The translations under genes and the position numbers were made by a program. The notes below the pieces were generated by a model. The model saw only the letters and a program-made list of their open reading frames with translations. It did no database searches and was not told where the DNA came from. A stretch of DNA of 64,000 nt from Plasmodiophora brassicae (lineage: Eukaryota; Endomyxa: Phytomyxea; Phytomyxea; Plasmodiophorida), in NCBI GenBank assembly GCA_036867785.1, contig CP145420.1, positions 124,001 through 188,000 on the forward strand, read 5' to 3'. The stretch's first letter is position 1, and every line of letters starts with the position of its first letter. This document shows positions 20,603 to 29,661 of the stretch, in pieces.

Positions 20603-22550
20603 ATGTCGGCCGAGTGTATTGCGCGTATTCGAGAGCTGTCAGCACTCCTTAGCGAAGGTGTCCTTACCGATGACGAGTTTCGCTCGATGAAACAAGCGAT
20701 CATCGGTGAACTCAGGCGAGGCGATCAGCCCACCGCCTCGTGGTTGTGTCCTGACAAAGGTGCAATGCATCAGTATCTCTCAAAAACCATACTCACATGT
20801 CGATAGACAATGCACTGCAGCTTGCGTCGCCAGACCCAGCTTCGAAGGCTGAAGCCAAAGCAGAGCCGCAACGAGCATCTCCCAGTACGTGTATGCCTGA
20901 TAGCGTCATTGTTTTGTTATATTCATGGCATGGTCGAGTGATAGGCATATAATCAAGTGGGGCATCGAACTCAAGCGCTACCAGAATATCGCAGTCGTCT
21001 CTGCACAAGTTCTTCGGCGCGGGGCTTCTGCAGTCAAAGACTTCAGGAAACATCTTCGTGTCACCCCGGTGTCCAGACTTCGTGGATGATGTGCTGACGT
21101 GCACGACATGCAAGAAGCGATGCAAAACAAGACAAGCTTACATTCAGCATGTTAGGTTGAACCGACCCAAGAAGGACAAAGGTACACTTCATCCTGTCAG
21201 CTGTAGGCGCATCGTAAGTATTTCGTGCACAGATGCCGAAATGGACGACAACGGGCAAAAACCGCCCCGTCGTGGTAGTGACAAACGACGGCGGTTCGAT
21301 TTCGCGTTCAAAGCAAGTATTCTGGACGAGCTCGCTGAGGTGGAGCAGCAGACCAAACGATCCGGGAAGAAGTTCCGCGTATCTGTGGCGGTTGACGATA
21401 TCGCGACTTCCTCTGGTCTTTCTGCAAGTACTGTGATGCGCTGGGTCAAATCAGAAAAGCATATCCGGTCCAAGGCTGCCGACACTGAAGGCGCGACAAG
21501 AAAGACTACATTCACTCGGTTCTGGCTGCCTTCTCTTCGGCAACTTGAGGAGCGAGTTGCTCGGGAGGTTCGTCAACGTCGACGAAAAGGTTGCAGTGCG
21601 CTTCCAACTATGTAGGAAGTTTGCGAACCTGGTGCTTATCTCTGTCCATAGGGTATAAAGTCAACAAGTGCTGGGTGATTCGCCAAGCCAGGATGATCCG
21701 CAACATGCCTGGTGTCGTTGACCCCTCGCATGCCTCCAGCATCAACCTTTCGAAATCCTGGTACTATTCAGGGTTTATCGAGCGGCATGGGTTCTCGATC
21801 AAGCGGTCGAACAACCGGAAGAAATGTGATGCGAGCGCGCACAAGCCGGTGATATTTCAGTTCCACCAACAACTGTGGGAACAGCACGAAACCAAACCAA
21901 TCCCACCCTCATCGCTATTCAATTTTGACCAGGTATGTATCGAAGAGGATTCCTATGGTGTAATAGTTTGCTAACATCGTCTCACATTAAGGTCCCTCTC
22001 CCGTTTGTATGCGAAAGAGATAAACGGACGCTTGACGATAAGGGTTCAGAAAGGGTCTGGGTTCGACAACCGGGTCCTGGTTTGGAGAAGCGACAGGCCA
22101 CCCTCCACCTAACAATGTGCGCTGATTCTAATGCGATGCAACCCAAGCCTGTTGTCATATTCCGAGGGCTGGGCAACAGGATTATGAATTTCTGATGAAG
22201 TCAGTCGATGGGTACGTGCGTATTTGAGTTTCTCCGAGCAATGAATAGCTAATGAACGTTGTGTACACATAGGATCCTCGCGTGACGGTCTTGTTCCAGA
22301 AGCACGCTTGGGTAGATGCAGATACCGCCATCAAGATAGTTCGTGGCTATGGGGAAGATCCAGCATTTGCTGCCGAGGATTCGGACCGAACGTTTCTGTG
22401 CGACAATTTGGACGCGCACAAGGATCCTCGGTTCCAGTCGGCGATTTCGCCACTGGGGAGGTTGATGTATTTTCCACCGAACGTTACAGACCTCTTGCAA
22501 CCAGGTATATCGCACTGTCGTTGTTTCTCTGCCTATAGGTACTGACACCT
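20603..22550 (+). mobile_element. pogo/Tc1-like DDE transposon, multi-exon, 3'-truncated
   Basis: The region encodes, in order: a SHOCT-like helical pair after the ATG at 20603 (LSALLSEGVLTDDEFRSMKQ); a Cys/His finger-like segment near 21085 (LTCTTCKKRCKTRQAYIQHV); a basic helix-turn-helix from about 21280 (RRRFDFAFKASILDELAEVE... TSSGLSASTVMRWVKS); and a DDE core. The core has FNFDQ, a 59-nt intron (21933-21991, with a GCTAAC branch site), VPLPFVCERDKRTL, GLEKRQATLHLTMCADS, then CDNLDAHKDPRF and MYFPPNVTDLLQP near 22,490. This is the eukaryotic pogo-like DDE family. The frame shifts between about 21560-21660 and again near 22170-22200, and the end is cut where repeat copy B begins. It is therefore probably dead. 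Whether the SHOCT and finger exons belong to the same gene is inferred from order and orientation. Confidence 0.65.
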
Positions 22551-22564
22551 GTATCAGTTGATCG

Positions 22565-22846
22565 CAGATGACGCCAACGCGCTCCCTAGCTAAATCCTTC
22601 CCATGAATCTATATTTTACCAACCGACACGGCCTGTATAGGTGCCTACAGGTAGCCATCCGAGGCCAGTGTCCCCCACGCTCGTCGAAAGACGTGCCGAG
22701 GCGTCGAATGCCTCGGGGCGTGGGTCTCATACGCGAACGGGCCAGGTGCTCCGAACACGCACCGGCTCGCCCCGACGCCGATTGGGCGAACACGACCAAG
22801 ACAGGCGTAAGTCTATCGGCGGCCACGCTTTCTATCTGCATGGCTT
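22565..22846 (-). repeat. dispersed repeat, copy B (frame broken)
   Basis: This is the second copy of the 12268-12525 repeat. It contains a short extra insertion (CTCGTCGAAAGACGTGCCGA region, about 22680-22700), and its minus-strand frame MQIESVAADRLTPVLVVFAQ shifts after about 27 residues relative to copy A. It abuts the truncated 3' end of the pogo-like element, so this insertion or recombination may have removed the element's end. Confidence 0.55.
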
Positions 22847-23073
22847 AAGTCGTCGAGTACAGCTGTAAGGAGCTGATCCTCCACTGAGGCAGAATGATGA
22901 GAAACAGGCAGAAACGCCGAACGGACTCGCAAGATGGCCGACGAACTCAACCTGCCAGCCTCAGGTCCCATCATCATATTCGACTTCACGGTGCTCGGTA
23001 CGTCAATGCGTCAACCATGAAGCATATCGACGTCAAAGTCGACCATTTCCTGCGCGAAGAAATCGCAAAGGGC

Positions 23074-23403
23074 TCAGTCAACCCACAACGCGTATTCGCC
23101 TAGGATAATGCCGCTGGTACCCAAGCCGAACATGCAAATGGTCAGAACACGGCTTAACGTCAAGCCAGTTTCGTTCCCAACCAAATAAGTCTCTGAATTG
23201 GTGTTCCGGTAGAACACGCCGGTCACACGAAAGTTGACAGGTTTGGTACCAGTGTACGTATACCTTCCTGGGTACATCGCGGCGCTGCACCTGTTAGTCA
23301 TGTCATGCCGTCGGCATTCTGCTGCCACGTGGCGCTCTCTGCATTCTTCGCAACAGCACGCGCACCCTGTAACCTGCCTTCTGGCGCACGTACTGACCTG
23401 CAT
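23074..23403 (-). CDS. small Cys-rich protein with a hydrophobic C-terminal segment
   Basis: The ATG at 23401-23403 opens 109 residues. The N-terminus is Cys-rich (TGCACCCEECRERHVAAECR, seven Cys in about 20 residues). A Thr/Asn/Tyr-rich middle follows (TGVFYRNTNSETYLVGNET), then a hydrophobic C-terminal stretch (VLTICMFGLGTSGIILGEYA) that could be a membrane helix. The family is not recognised. A truncated relative lies at 5567-5722, and both copies are divergent from an LRR gene. That conserved pairing suggests shared regulation or a partner role, which is inference. In-frame non-ATG codons extend the frame upstream to 23529, so a longer form or an upstream exon is possible. Confidence 0.5.
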   Translation of the reverse strand: MQVSTCARRQVTGCACCCEECRERHVAAECRRHDMTNRCSAAMYPGRYTYTGTKPVNFRVTGVFYRNTNSETYLVGNETGLTLSRVLTICMFGLGTSGIILGEYALWVD

Positions 23404-23751
23404 GGGTCCGGCTCCGAAAGATCGTTTTATTCGGGGACGTCCGGAACCTGGGCTCGTGCTATCCGCGGGCGGTCGTAGGGCTCGCTTGCGTTGACTTTGA
23501 TAAAGGTAAACCTCCTGGCTATGCGACACGAGTGCAGATGGCGCCTGGTACGGGATACCTCGTCAAGGCCCGGCCTGAAACCCAGCCACGTCAGCAGTCC
23601 AGAAATAGGGCACTCACCTGGATGGCCTGAATCCTGATCCGGACTGGCTTGCCCCGGTTTTCGGCGTGGTCCGTGCCCTAGCCGTCGTCAGCGGGCCATT
23701 GCGATTCTCGAAGGAAAGCGTTCGTACCCGCGACCGATATCGACAGCCGTC

Positions 23752-26700
23752 ATGTCTGCTGCTGCTGCTGCTGTTCTCTGCAAGGCTCTTGCTGCATGCC
23801 GAATGTCGATCGTTCTGTCATGAGTCATCTCCACCACAATGACTCACGCCACTCACCTTCCGGCATCTAGCCACCTTCCGGCACCAAGCCACGTTCCGAG
23901 ACCAAGGCCTTCACCAGCCGCGCCCTGGTCCTCAGTCAGCATTCTCATGTCTACTCGATACACCGCGTGATCGGTAGTCATCGCACACTGTCGTGCACCA
24001 GCGTTGTCAGGTAGTTCTCCACATTTTTTTGCGATGAACCAACCGACACGAAGGTGGAGAAAAGGGCTCCTAACCATATCCTCTTCCGCGCGATCATTGA
24101 GGTCCGACAAGCACGGCCTCTCCAACAAGCAACAGCGCGATGCACGACACGCTAGATACCCGCATGCGCCCGCTGACTCCATGCAGGATATCGTCAAGCG
24201 CTGTCATCAACACGACCCCCGGTTCAGAACAGTACCACCCGCGCCGGACGCAAATCCACCGGCCGGTACCCGACATCATCGGGGAGACTTTCATCCACAT
24301 GGAAGTCGCTCTTCCGGCACAACAACCGGCACCATTCCAGCCGTCGCCCCCGTTCCGCATTCACCGTACTGGGTACCTCTGCCCGCGAATCTCCCGAGGT
24401 TCCACGAGTTCTATTGCTCAACTTCCAGGCGCAACTGTCTACAAGCGCAGATCTTCCGTCAGCCACATCTGCATGCACGTCGTTCACGATCCCTAGTCAA
24501 CGGCGCCTCTTACGACCCTCCTGCCCTGGGTAGAGTTTTCTTCAAAGTCTTCTCCAGCGGCATTACCGGCTCCGCGCCACCCTCATCATCCGCATCAATC
24601 GGTCTCAGCCGTCTCCGGCGCTGAACATCCCAACGTATATGGCAACGACATCGCCATCGTCCTCGGTAACGACATCACCGACGGTCCTACCGGCTCCACG
24701 CCACCCTCATCATCCGCATCAATTGGTCTCAGCCGTCTCCGGCGCTGAACATCCCAACGTATATGGCAACGACATCGCCATCGTCCATGGTAACGACGTC
24801 ACCAACGACTCCAATTACCGGCTCCTCGTCACCCTCATCATCCGCATCAATGGGTCTCAGCCGTCTCCGGCGCTGAACATCCCAACGTATATGGCAACGA
24901 CATCGCCATCGTCCTCGGTAACGACATCACCGACGGTCCTACCGGCTCCACGCCACCCTCATCATCCGCATCAATCGGTCTCAGCCGTCTCCGGCGCTGA
25001 ACATCCCAACGTATATGGCAACGATATCGCCATCGTCCATGGTAACGACATCACCGACGGTCCTACCGGCTCCACGCCACCCTCATCATCTGTATCAATC
25101 GGTCTCATCGACCTCCACTCAACGACTTCAACCGGCTCCTCGCCACCCTCATCATCCGCATCAATCAGTCTCAGCCCAGGAATGTGCCACTCCGGCTCTG
25201 AACGTCCCAGCGTATATGGCAACGTCATCGGCATCGCCCACGGTAACGACATCACCGACTGCCATCGAACAGACCTAGCGGCATCACCGCCACGAATGCA
25301 CATCCACTCGTTTTCTTGACGTCCACGGCATTGATATCGCCGCCCAAGCGCGGACAAGCAAATTTACACTCAACAATGGCCCAGAAGTGTGCCATCTCCG
25401 ACACTGAACGTGTCAACATCCAGGTCCGAAGCAGCTCCCGACACTTCTCTCACCCGCAACTCCAGAACCCTGTCACAGATTCTGCGAGTCCGAAACAAAT
25501 ATGAGCCGCGTCTCCAGCCAGATCGCACAGTTCTCAAGTTGCGAGCCAGCCCAATCACATCAAGCCGCACATCACGCGCACCATCAAGATTCACTTGACC
25601 CGCAACCTCATCAAGCCGCTCATCACGCGCACCTTCCACCCCCACATCCCTTTTTGGCGGGGGATGATGTCATGAGTCATCTCCACCACAATGACTCACG
25701 CCACTCACCTTCCGGCATCTAGCCACCTTCCGGCACCAAGCCACGTTCCGAGACCAAGGCCTTCACCAGCCGCGCCCTGGTCCTCAGTCAGCATTCTCAT
25801 GTCTACTCGATACACCGCGTGATCGGTAGTCATCGCACACTGTCGTGCACCAGCGTTGTCAGGTAGTTCTCCACACGTTCTGCAGTTAGTGTCCTGCCTG
25901 TTGTGGATCCCGACGTCAGCGCCCGGAACGCGGTTCGCAGCGGCCTTCCGCCTTCCCGTTCGCTGCGGACCAGTGGCTGACGATGGCGTTCTGTATGCAA
26001 CAATACGTGTCGCGTCTTGGCCTATACTAACCATGCCCTGGTGATAGGGATTGGAGTGATCGCGGTATCACTCACATTTGGCCAGGGATGTTCGCCCAAT
26101 ATCATACTGTGACGGCAATGTACGTGTGCAGCGCCGCGGTACGTTTCGCCGTCGCCAAACTAAAATGTTCACAGCAACCTGGCAAGCAATCAGATATCAT
26201 GTCTAGAGGCCGGTGCCTTCGAAGGACCATACACGTTGATGAGGCTGTGTGTGCTATTTGGACTTCGATCGGTTGTGCATTGCTGAAGGCTGTACGTCCA
26301 GTGACCTGTCTCATAATTGTCTGGTGTCCATCGAGCGAGGAACGTTCCAAGGTTTACGTTCACTGCGCCACCTGTACGTTCAGCGTTGTCACGTACAACG
26401 TTGCATCCTTCGGTCAAGTTCGCCTGTTGCGGTACAGAGTGTTGAACCATAATGCCATCCAGCGCATTGCGGAATCGGCGTTCGAGGGTTTGTCCCAGCT
26501 TGAGATGCTGTATGTGTCAGGTGGCACGTACCACCCAGGCGAGCCACCTGATTCTGTTTCAGGAAGCTGATCGACAGTGAAATCGGATCAATCGCCAGGG
26601 GCATGTTTGCAGGCTTGACGTCGTTGCGTCATCTGTATGTTGAATTTACCGCCGTTTGTGATGTCCGCAATTGATCTCGCGCGCCAAAGAGTTCTGAGCA

Positions 26701-27189
26701 ACAATCGTATTACGCTCATCATTCAACAGGGAGCGTTCACCGCGACTAACAATTTACGCAAGTTGTGGGTACAGAATGATTTACAGAAACGTCATCAGTT
26801 GTTGAATATTGCACAGACGGCTTATCAATAATGGCCTCGTATCAATCGGAAACGGCATGTTCGATGGGATGCCCTATCTGGAGACCTTGTAGGGATCCGG
26901 ATAACGGCGCCGTTCCCAAAGCTAACTGGTTTGTATGTACAGAGATTTGGATTTCAACCGTATCCAGACTATTGAAGAGGGCGCGTTCGCTCAGCTTGTA
27001 TCCCTAAAAGAGCTGTATGCCTCAGCTATCTCAGTCAGCTCAACTGATGGAATCCCTGACGACCTGAACAGGTTGCTCAACTACAATGACATTTGTTACG
27101 ATGAGATGAACCCTGTTGAGCTCAGTGGCGTTCTTAAACGTTATTGGGGGCTTCCAGACACAGCCATCATCAAGTGCGACACCGATTGA
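23752..27189 (+). CDS. secreted LRR protein, gene 3 (modular exons; first exon split by an LTR element)
   Basis: Exon 1 starts at 23752 (MSAAAAAVLCKALAACRMSI..., a signal peptide like gene 1). It is interrupted after 23815 by the element at 23816-25875 plus target copy, and resumes at 25881-25992. Exons 2-6 (26048-26119, 26175-26246, 26302-26373, 26438-26509, 26563-26634) are each 72 nt; exon 7 (26690-26764) is 75, exon 8 (26817-26888) is 72, and exon 9 (26943-27189) carries the last LRR and tail. Every junction is phase 2 and introns are 52-64 nt. Repeats read like DLSHNCLVSIERGTF and DLDFNRIQTIEEGAF; the tail is KRYWGLPDTAIIKC. Host exons total 930 nt (309 residues). The insertion in the signal-peptide exon should inactivate this allele unless it is spliced out. 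Apart from it the frame is intact, so the loss is recent. Confidence 0.8.
23816..24023 (+). repeat. left LTR of the non-autonomous element
   Basis: 208 bp, identical by eye to 25668-25875; preceded by CGTTC. Confidence 0.9.
24580..25215 (+). repeat. tandem repeat array, unit about 124 bp
   Basis: CTGAACATCCCAACGTATAT recurs at 24621, 24745, 24873 and 24997 (spacing 124, 128, 124). A diverged unit has CTGAACGTCCCAGCGTATAT at 25198 after an enlarged spacer of about 200 bp. Units contain CCACCCTCATCATCCGCATC and GGCAACGACATCGCCATCG. The array fills the interior of the non-autonomous LTR element. Because 124 and 128 are not multiples of three, no single frame runs through, so it is unlikely to be coding. 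Confidence 0.85.
25668..25875 (+). repeat. right LTR of the non-autonomous element
   Basis: 208 bp, identical by eye to 23816-24023; followed by CGTTC, completing the target-site duplication. Confidence 0.9.
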
Positions 27190-28009
27190 ACGGTCTCAGA
27201 GTAATCAGTTATCTTGACGCGCACTCGGCGTCTGCTGTCCCGGTTTCCTGGAATATATACACTTGGCGTTTTTCGTTGTGCCTGCTTTCGTCATCCCGAC
27301 CATCGGTAATCAATATGGGTTGGATGCCGGATACAGCAGCGATGTACTATGCCTGCAGGGCCCTAAAGGAACCCGAATCAATCACGACAAGCCGTACATA
27401 CGGAATAGCAGGGTGTTTGTATATTGTGTGAAGTAACAACGCTGGGGCACGACATGAGTGTGCGACGACTACCGATCAGTTTAGTTTATTCGGGGTTTCG
27501 CGCTTTCCACGCAGCTGGCGCCTCGGTCTCGGTTCCGAGAACAGTAGGCTCACCTAGCAGAACGCCTGCTTCACCCGGCCTGACTACCGTTCATAAACCG
27601 CGGTATATCGGATAGACGTGAGAATGTCGACTGAGGACCAGGGCGCGGCAGGTGAAGGCCTCGGTCTCGGCACTTGGCTTGGTGCCGGAAAACGTGTGTG
27701 ATCCGATGGCTCATGAGTCATGACAGTCCCGTACAGACGATGATATATAGTATCTGCATAGTGTACTGCGAGCCGATGTCGACGTCGCTGCCGATGGACG
27801 ACGCAACAGCATGACGGCATCCACGCCGATGCGGCCAGGAATTATTATCATTGCCGCGGGTACCGGAAGGTGCCTCCTGGTGCTATCTGGGATAATACTG
27901 TCCGAGACCGCAACTGGACGCGCTGCTTGTAGGTCGTGCCGGAGTACCATACCCGAAATACCCGTCCGTGTGGACTGTGCGCGCTGTGCTGGCAGGCCTG
28001 CGCGCGTGG
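27190..28009. other. 3' flank of LRR gene 3 and upstream region of ESS2
   Basis: Bases about 27318-27372 match the 3' flank of LRR gene 1. A diverged solo LTR lies at 27588-27725. An ATG at 27811 opens a frame (MTASTPMRPGIIIIAAGTGR...) with a hydrophobic start that runs out of phase into ESS2; it has no relatives here and is not called. No other gene is seen. Confidence 0.45.
27588..27725 (-). repeat. diverged solo LTR of the non-autonomous family, reverse orientation
   Basis: The reverse complement carries TCATGA, CCGGCACCAAGCCA, GAGACCGAGGCCTTCACC, CGCGCCCTGGTCCTCAGTC and CATTCTCACGTCTA in the same order as the 208-bp LTRs at 23816 and 25668, with scattered differences. Only one LTR is present and no interior, as expected after LTR-LTR recombination. 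It is clearly older than the complete copy. Confidence 0.75.
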
Positions 28010-29053
28010 ATGGATGTCGTCCCGTCATCGTCGTCCAAGGCGGTCACGGTCGCCGTCCATGGCCGCGTCGAGCACGTGTCGCGCCCGGCGCCGCAGAAGG
28101 TCGTCCTAGAGGAAGACGCGTACGTGGGCGCCGTCGACGCGATCATCAAACGGGATTTCTTCCCGGACCTGCTGCCGGACAACGCGCCCGTTCCCGACGC
28201 CCGCCTCAACGAGTTCGTCGCGACGCACACGTCCGAGGACAATGCGTCGTTCAACGATATAATCGATCGGCAGAATGCGGCGCTGAGGGAAGGCACGCGA
28301 TGGATGGATGCGAAATCGGACGGCGTGCGTCGCGCCGCCGATCTCCGCGAGCGCCTTCAACTGCCGGCCGCGCACGACGACGACGACCCACGCCCAAAGT
28401 GTCTCGAGTTCGGCGCGTACCAACCGCAGAACGCGCTGATGTTCAACGCCAGCACGGAACACCCGCACGTGATCGTCGACCGAGGCGACCGGGTGGCGCC
28501 GGAGAACACGCGCCTTCGTGAGTCGTGTTCGTCGTCGATGAGCGATGCGACCAGCGTGACCATGGACACTGGCGTTCAGGACGGCAGCGCGACACCCACG
28601 ATCCGAGGGTACAAGCTTGTTCGTGCGCCCGTCTATGAACCGGACAAGGTCCCGATTACGACCTGGGGCCGCGTCGCAGGAACGCCGGTTCAGCTCGACG
28701 ATGGGGACCAAGAGCAGGCCGCTGTTCGTGGGTTTCGGGTTCCTGACGCGCCTGATCGCGAGCGCATCGCCCGACGACTCGGGCAGGCGGCGGCGAAGAG
28801 CATTGCGAAGCGGCAACGGGATCGCTCGTGGACACCGTCGCCGCGTCTGACCAGGACGCCCAGCACGCCGCGCGCGGTCCAGATGAGCCCCGCCGCCAGG
28901 CGATTGCTGTCGAAGCGCCAGAAATCGCGGGGCGCCGGCGATCCCGAGCTTCGCGCGAGTTATTCGGGCACACCCGTGCGCGATCCGTATGACGAGTTCA
29001 CGCCGGGACCTGCCGGACGTCGCTCACCTTCGGCACGGTCGTCGACGCGGTGA
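28010..29053 (+). CDS. ESS2: splicing factor ESS2 (DGCR14/Es2 family)
   Basis: A single exon of 347 residues starts at the ATG at 28010. The Es2 core is clear: VVLEEDAYVGAVDAIIKRDF followed by FPDL (family pattern VLxEDxYxxxxxxIIxRDFFPD), then FVATHTSEDNASFNDII (family TSEDNASFxxI), and the middle NALMFNAS motif. The C-terminal part is Ser/Pro/Arg-rich (SWTPSPRLTRTPSTP) and ends with TPVRDPYDEFTPGP. ESS2 is a nuclear protein of the C-complex spliceosome. Together with CWC15 it is the second spliceosome gene in the window. The start is the first in-frame ATG before the conserved core; upstream in-frame codons lack an ATG near 27968. Confidence 0.9.
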   Translation: MDVVPSSSSKAVTVAVHGRVEHVSRPAPQKVVLEEDAYVGAVDAIIKRDFFPDLLPDNAPVPDARLNEFVATHTSEDNASFNDIIDRQNAALREGTRWMDAKSDGVRRAADLRERLQLPAAHDDDDPRPKCLEFGAYQPQNALMFNASTEHPHVIVDRGDRVAPENTRLRESCSSSMSDATSVTMDTGVQDGSATPTIRGYKLVRAPVYEPDKVPITTWGRVAGTPVQLDDGDQEQAAVRGFRVPDAPDRERIARRLGQAAAKSIAKRQRDRSWTPSPRLTRTPSTPRAVQMSPAARRLLSKRQKSRGAGDPELRASYSGTPVRDPYDEFTPGPAGRRSPSARSSTR

Positions 29054-29460
29054 CCGGGAGGCCCTGCATGCACGTGTGCGACCCGGCATCGTTAATATAT
29101 GTACCTATACAGTAGCACAAGCGCTGGCGTCGGACGTCGTCGGCGCTGTCGCACGGCCAGTGCCCTAGGGTTGGCTTCCTCGTAGCCCCCTATATGAAGT
29201 TCGGGAACAGGCCGGAGCGGCCCATGCACGCACTTCGGGTCAACGTACGATGATCGCCCGACGCCAAAGGCTCCGTTACTGCCTCTCCCATTTTCGCCGC
29301 CGGATGTGAACGACAGTACCTTCAGGTCCGGCACCAGTCCGCCAATGCAGGTCGCAAAACGCGGAGCAGTTCGTGGTCCGGTGCAGCGTCCCGCGGGCTG
29401 TCGACTTTTTCGCCGCGTCGTCGTCGTCGTCGTCGTCGCTTGTTGGACGCGGTGACCGCG
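29054..29460. other. intergenic region with a (CGT)n run
   Basis: It holds the likely ESS2 3' end (gttaatatatg near 29090) and a short CGT/CGTCGT microsatellite at about 29417-29438. The long minus-strand frame across 29092-29814 is compositionally biased and is not called as a gene. Confidence 0.4.
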
Positions 29461-29661
29461 ATGGTGTACTGGCGGGAGGCTGGCCTGACGTACCTGAAGT
29501 ATGTGTCGGTGGCATCGCAGGCCGTGCGACAGGCGCTGAAGGAGCCGGCGCGCGCCGAGGCGCTCAAGCGCACGGAGATCCTGTTCACCAAGCGCGAGTA
29601 CAAGGACGGCAAGACCGGATCGGATCGCAGTAGGTGGAGTTGTCCCATCGGCCTCGTATGA
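29461..29661 (+). CDS. ATP5F1E: mitochondrial ATP synthase F1 epsilon subunit
   Basis: 66 residues start at the ATG at 29461. MVYWREAGLTYLKYVSVASQ and AVRQALKEPARAEALKR match the eukaryotic epsilon subunit (WRxAGLxYxxYxxIxAxxVRxxLK), and EYKDGK corresponds to the family's W-x-DGK end region. The usual family length is 50-75 residues. It is a small stalk protein of the F1 sector in the mitochondrial matrix. The last 12 residues (SDRSRWSCPIGLV) are unusual and may reflect a final intron with a GT near 29630-29650 rather than true sequence. Confidence 0.82.
   Translation: MVYWREAGLTYLKYVSVASQAVRQALKEPARAEALKRTEILFTKREYKDGKTGSDRSRWSCPIGLV

Larger units (their letters stand above)
23816..25875 (+). 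mobile_element. small non-autonomous LTR element (TRIM/LARD-like), young
   Basis: Two identical 208-bp direct repeats (23816-24023 and 25668-25875) begin TGTCA and end CCACA. They bound a 2,060-bp element flanked by a perfect 5-bp duplication, CGTTC (23811-23815 and 25876-25880). A G-rich tract (GGCGGGGGATGA) lies just before the right repeat, in the place of a polypurine tract. The interior holds a tandem-repeat array and no gag or pol domain, so it must depend on another element. Identical ends indicate recent insertion. It looks whole for a non-autonomous element. It lies in the signal-peptide exon of LRR gene 3. Confidence 0.88.

Noticed and set aside
24580-25215. CRISPR-like array
   Set aside because: The units are about 124 bp with no unique spacers between conserved short repeats, and they lie inside an LTR-bounded element in a eukaryotic locus.
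24639-25319. Ser/Thr/Pro-rich protein encoded by the tandem repeats
   Set aside because: Unit lengths of 124 and 128 bp change frame from unit to unit; the long frame has no conserved repeat register.
28106-28816. Long minus-strand frame opposite ESS2
   Set aside because: It is a shadow of the GC-rich ESS2 coding strand with biased composition and no domain.
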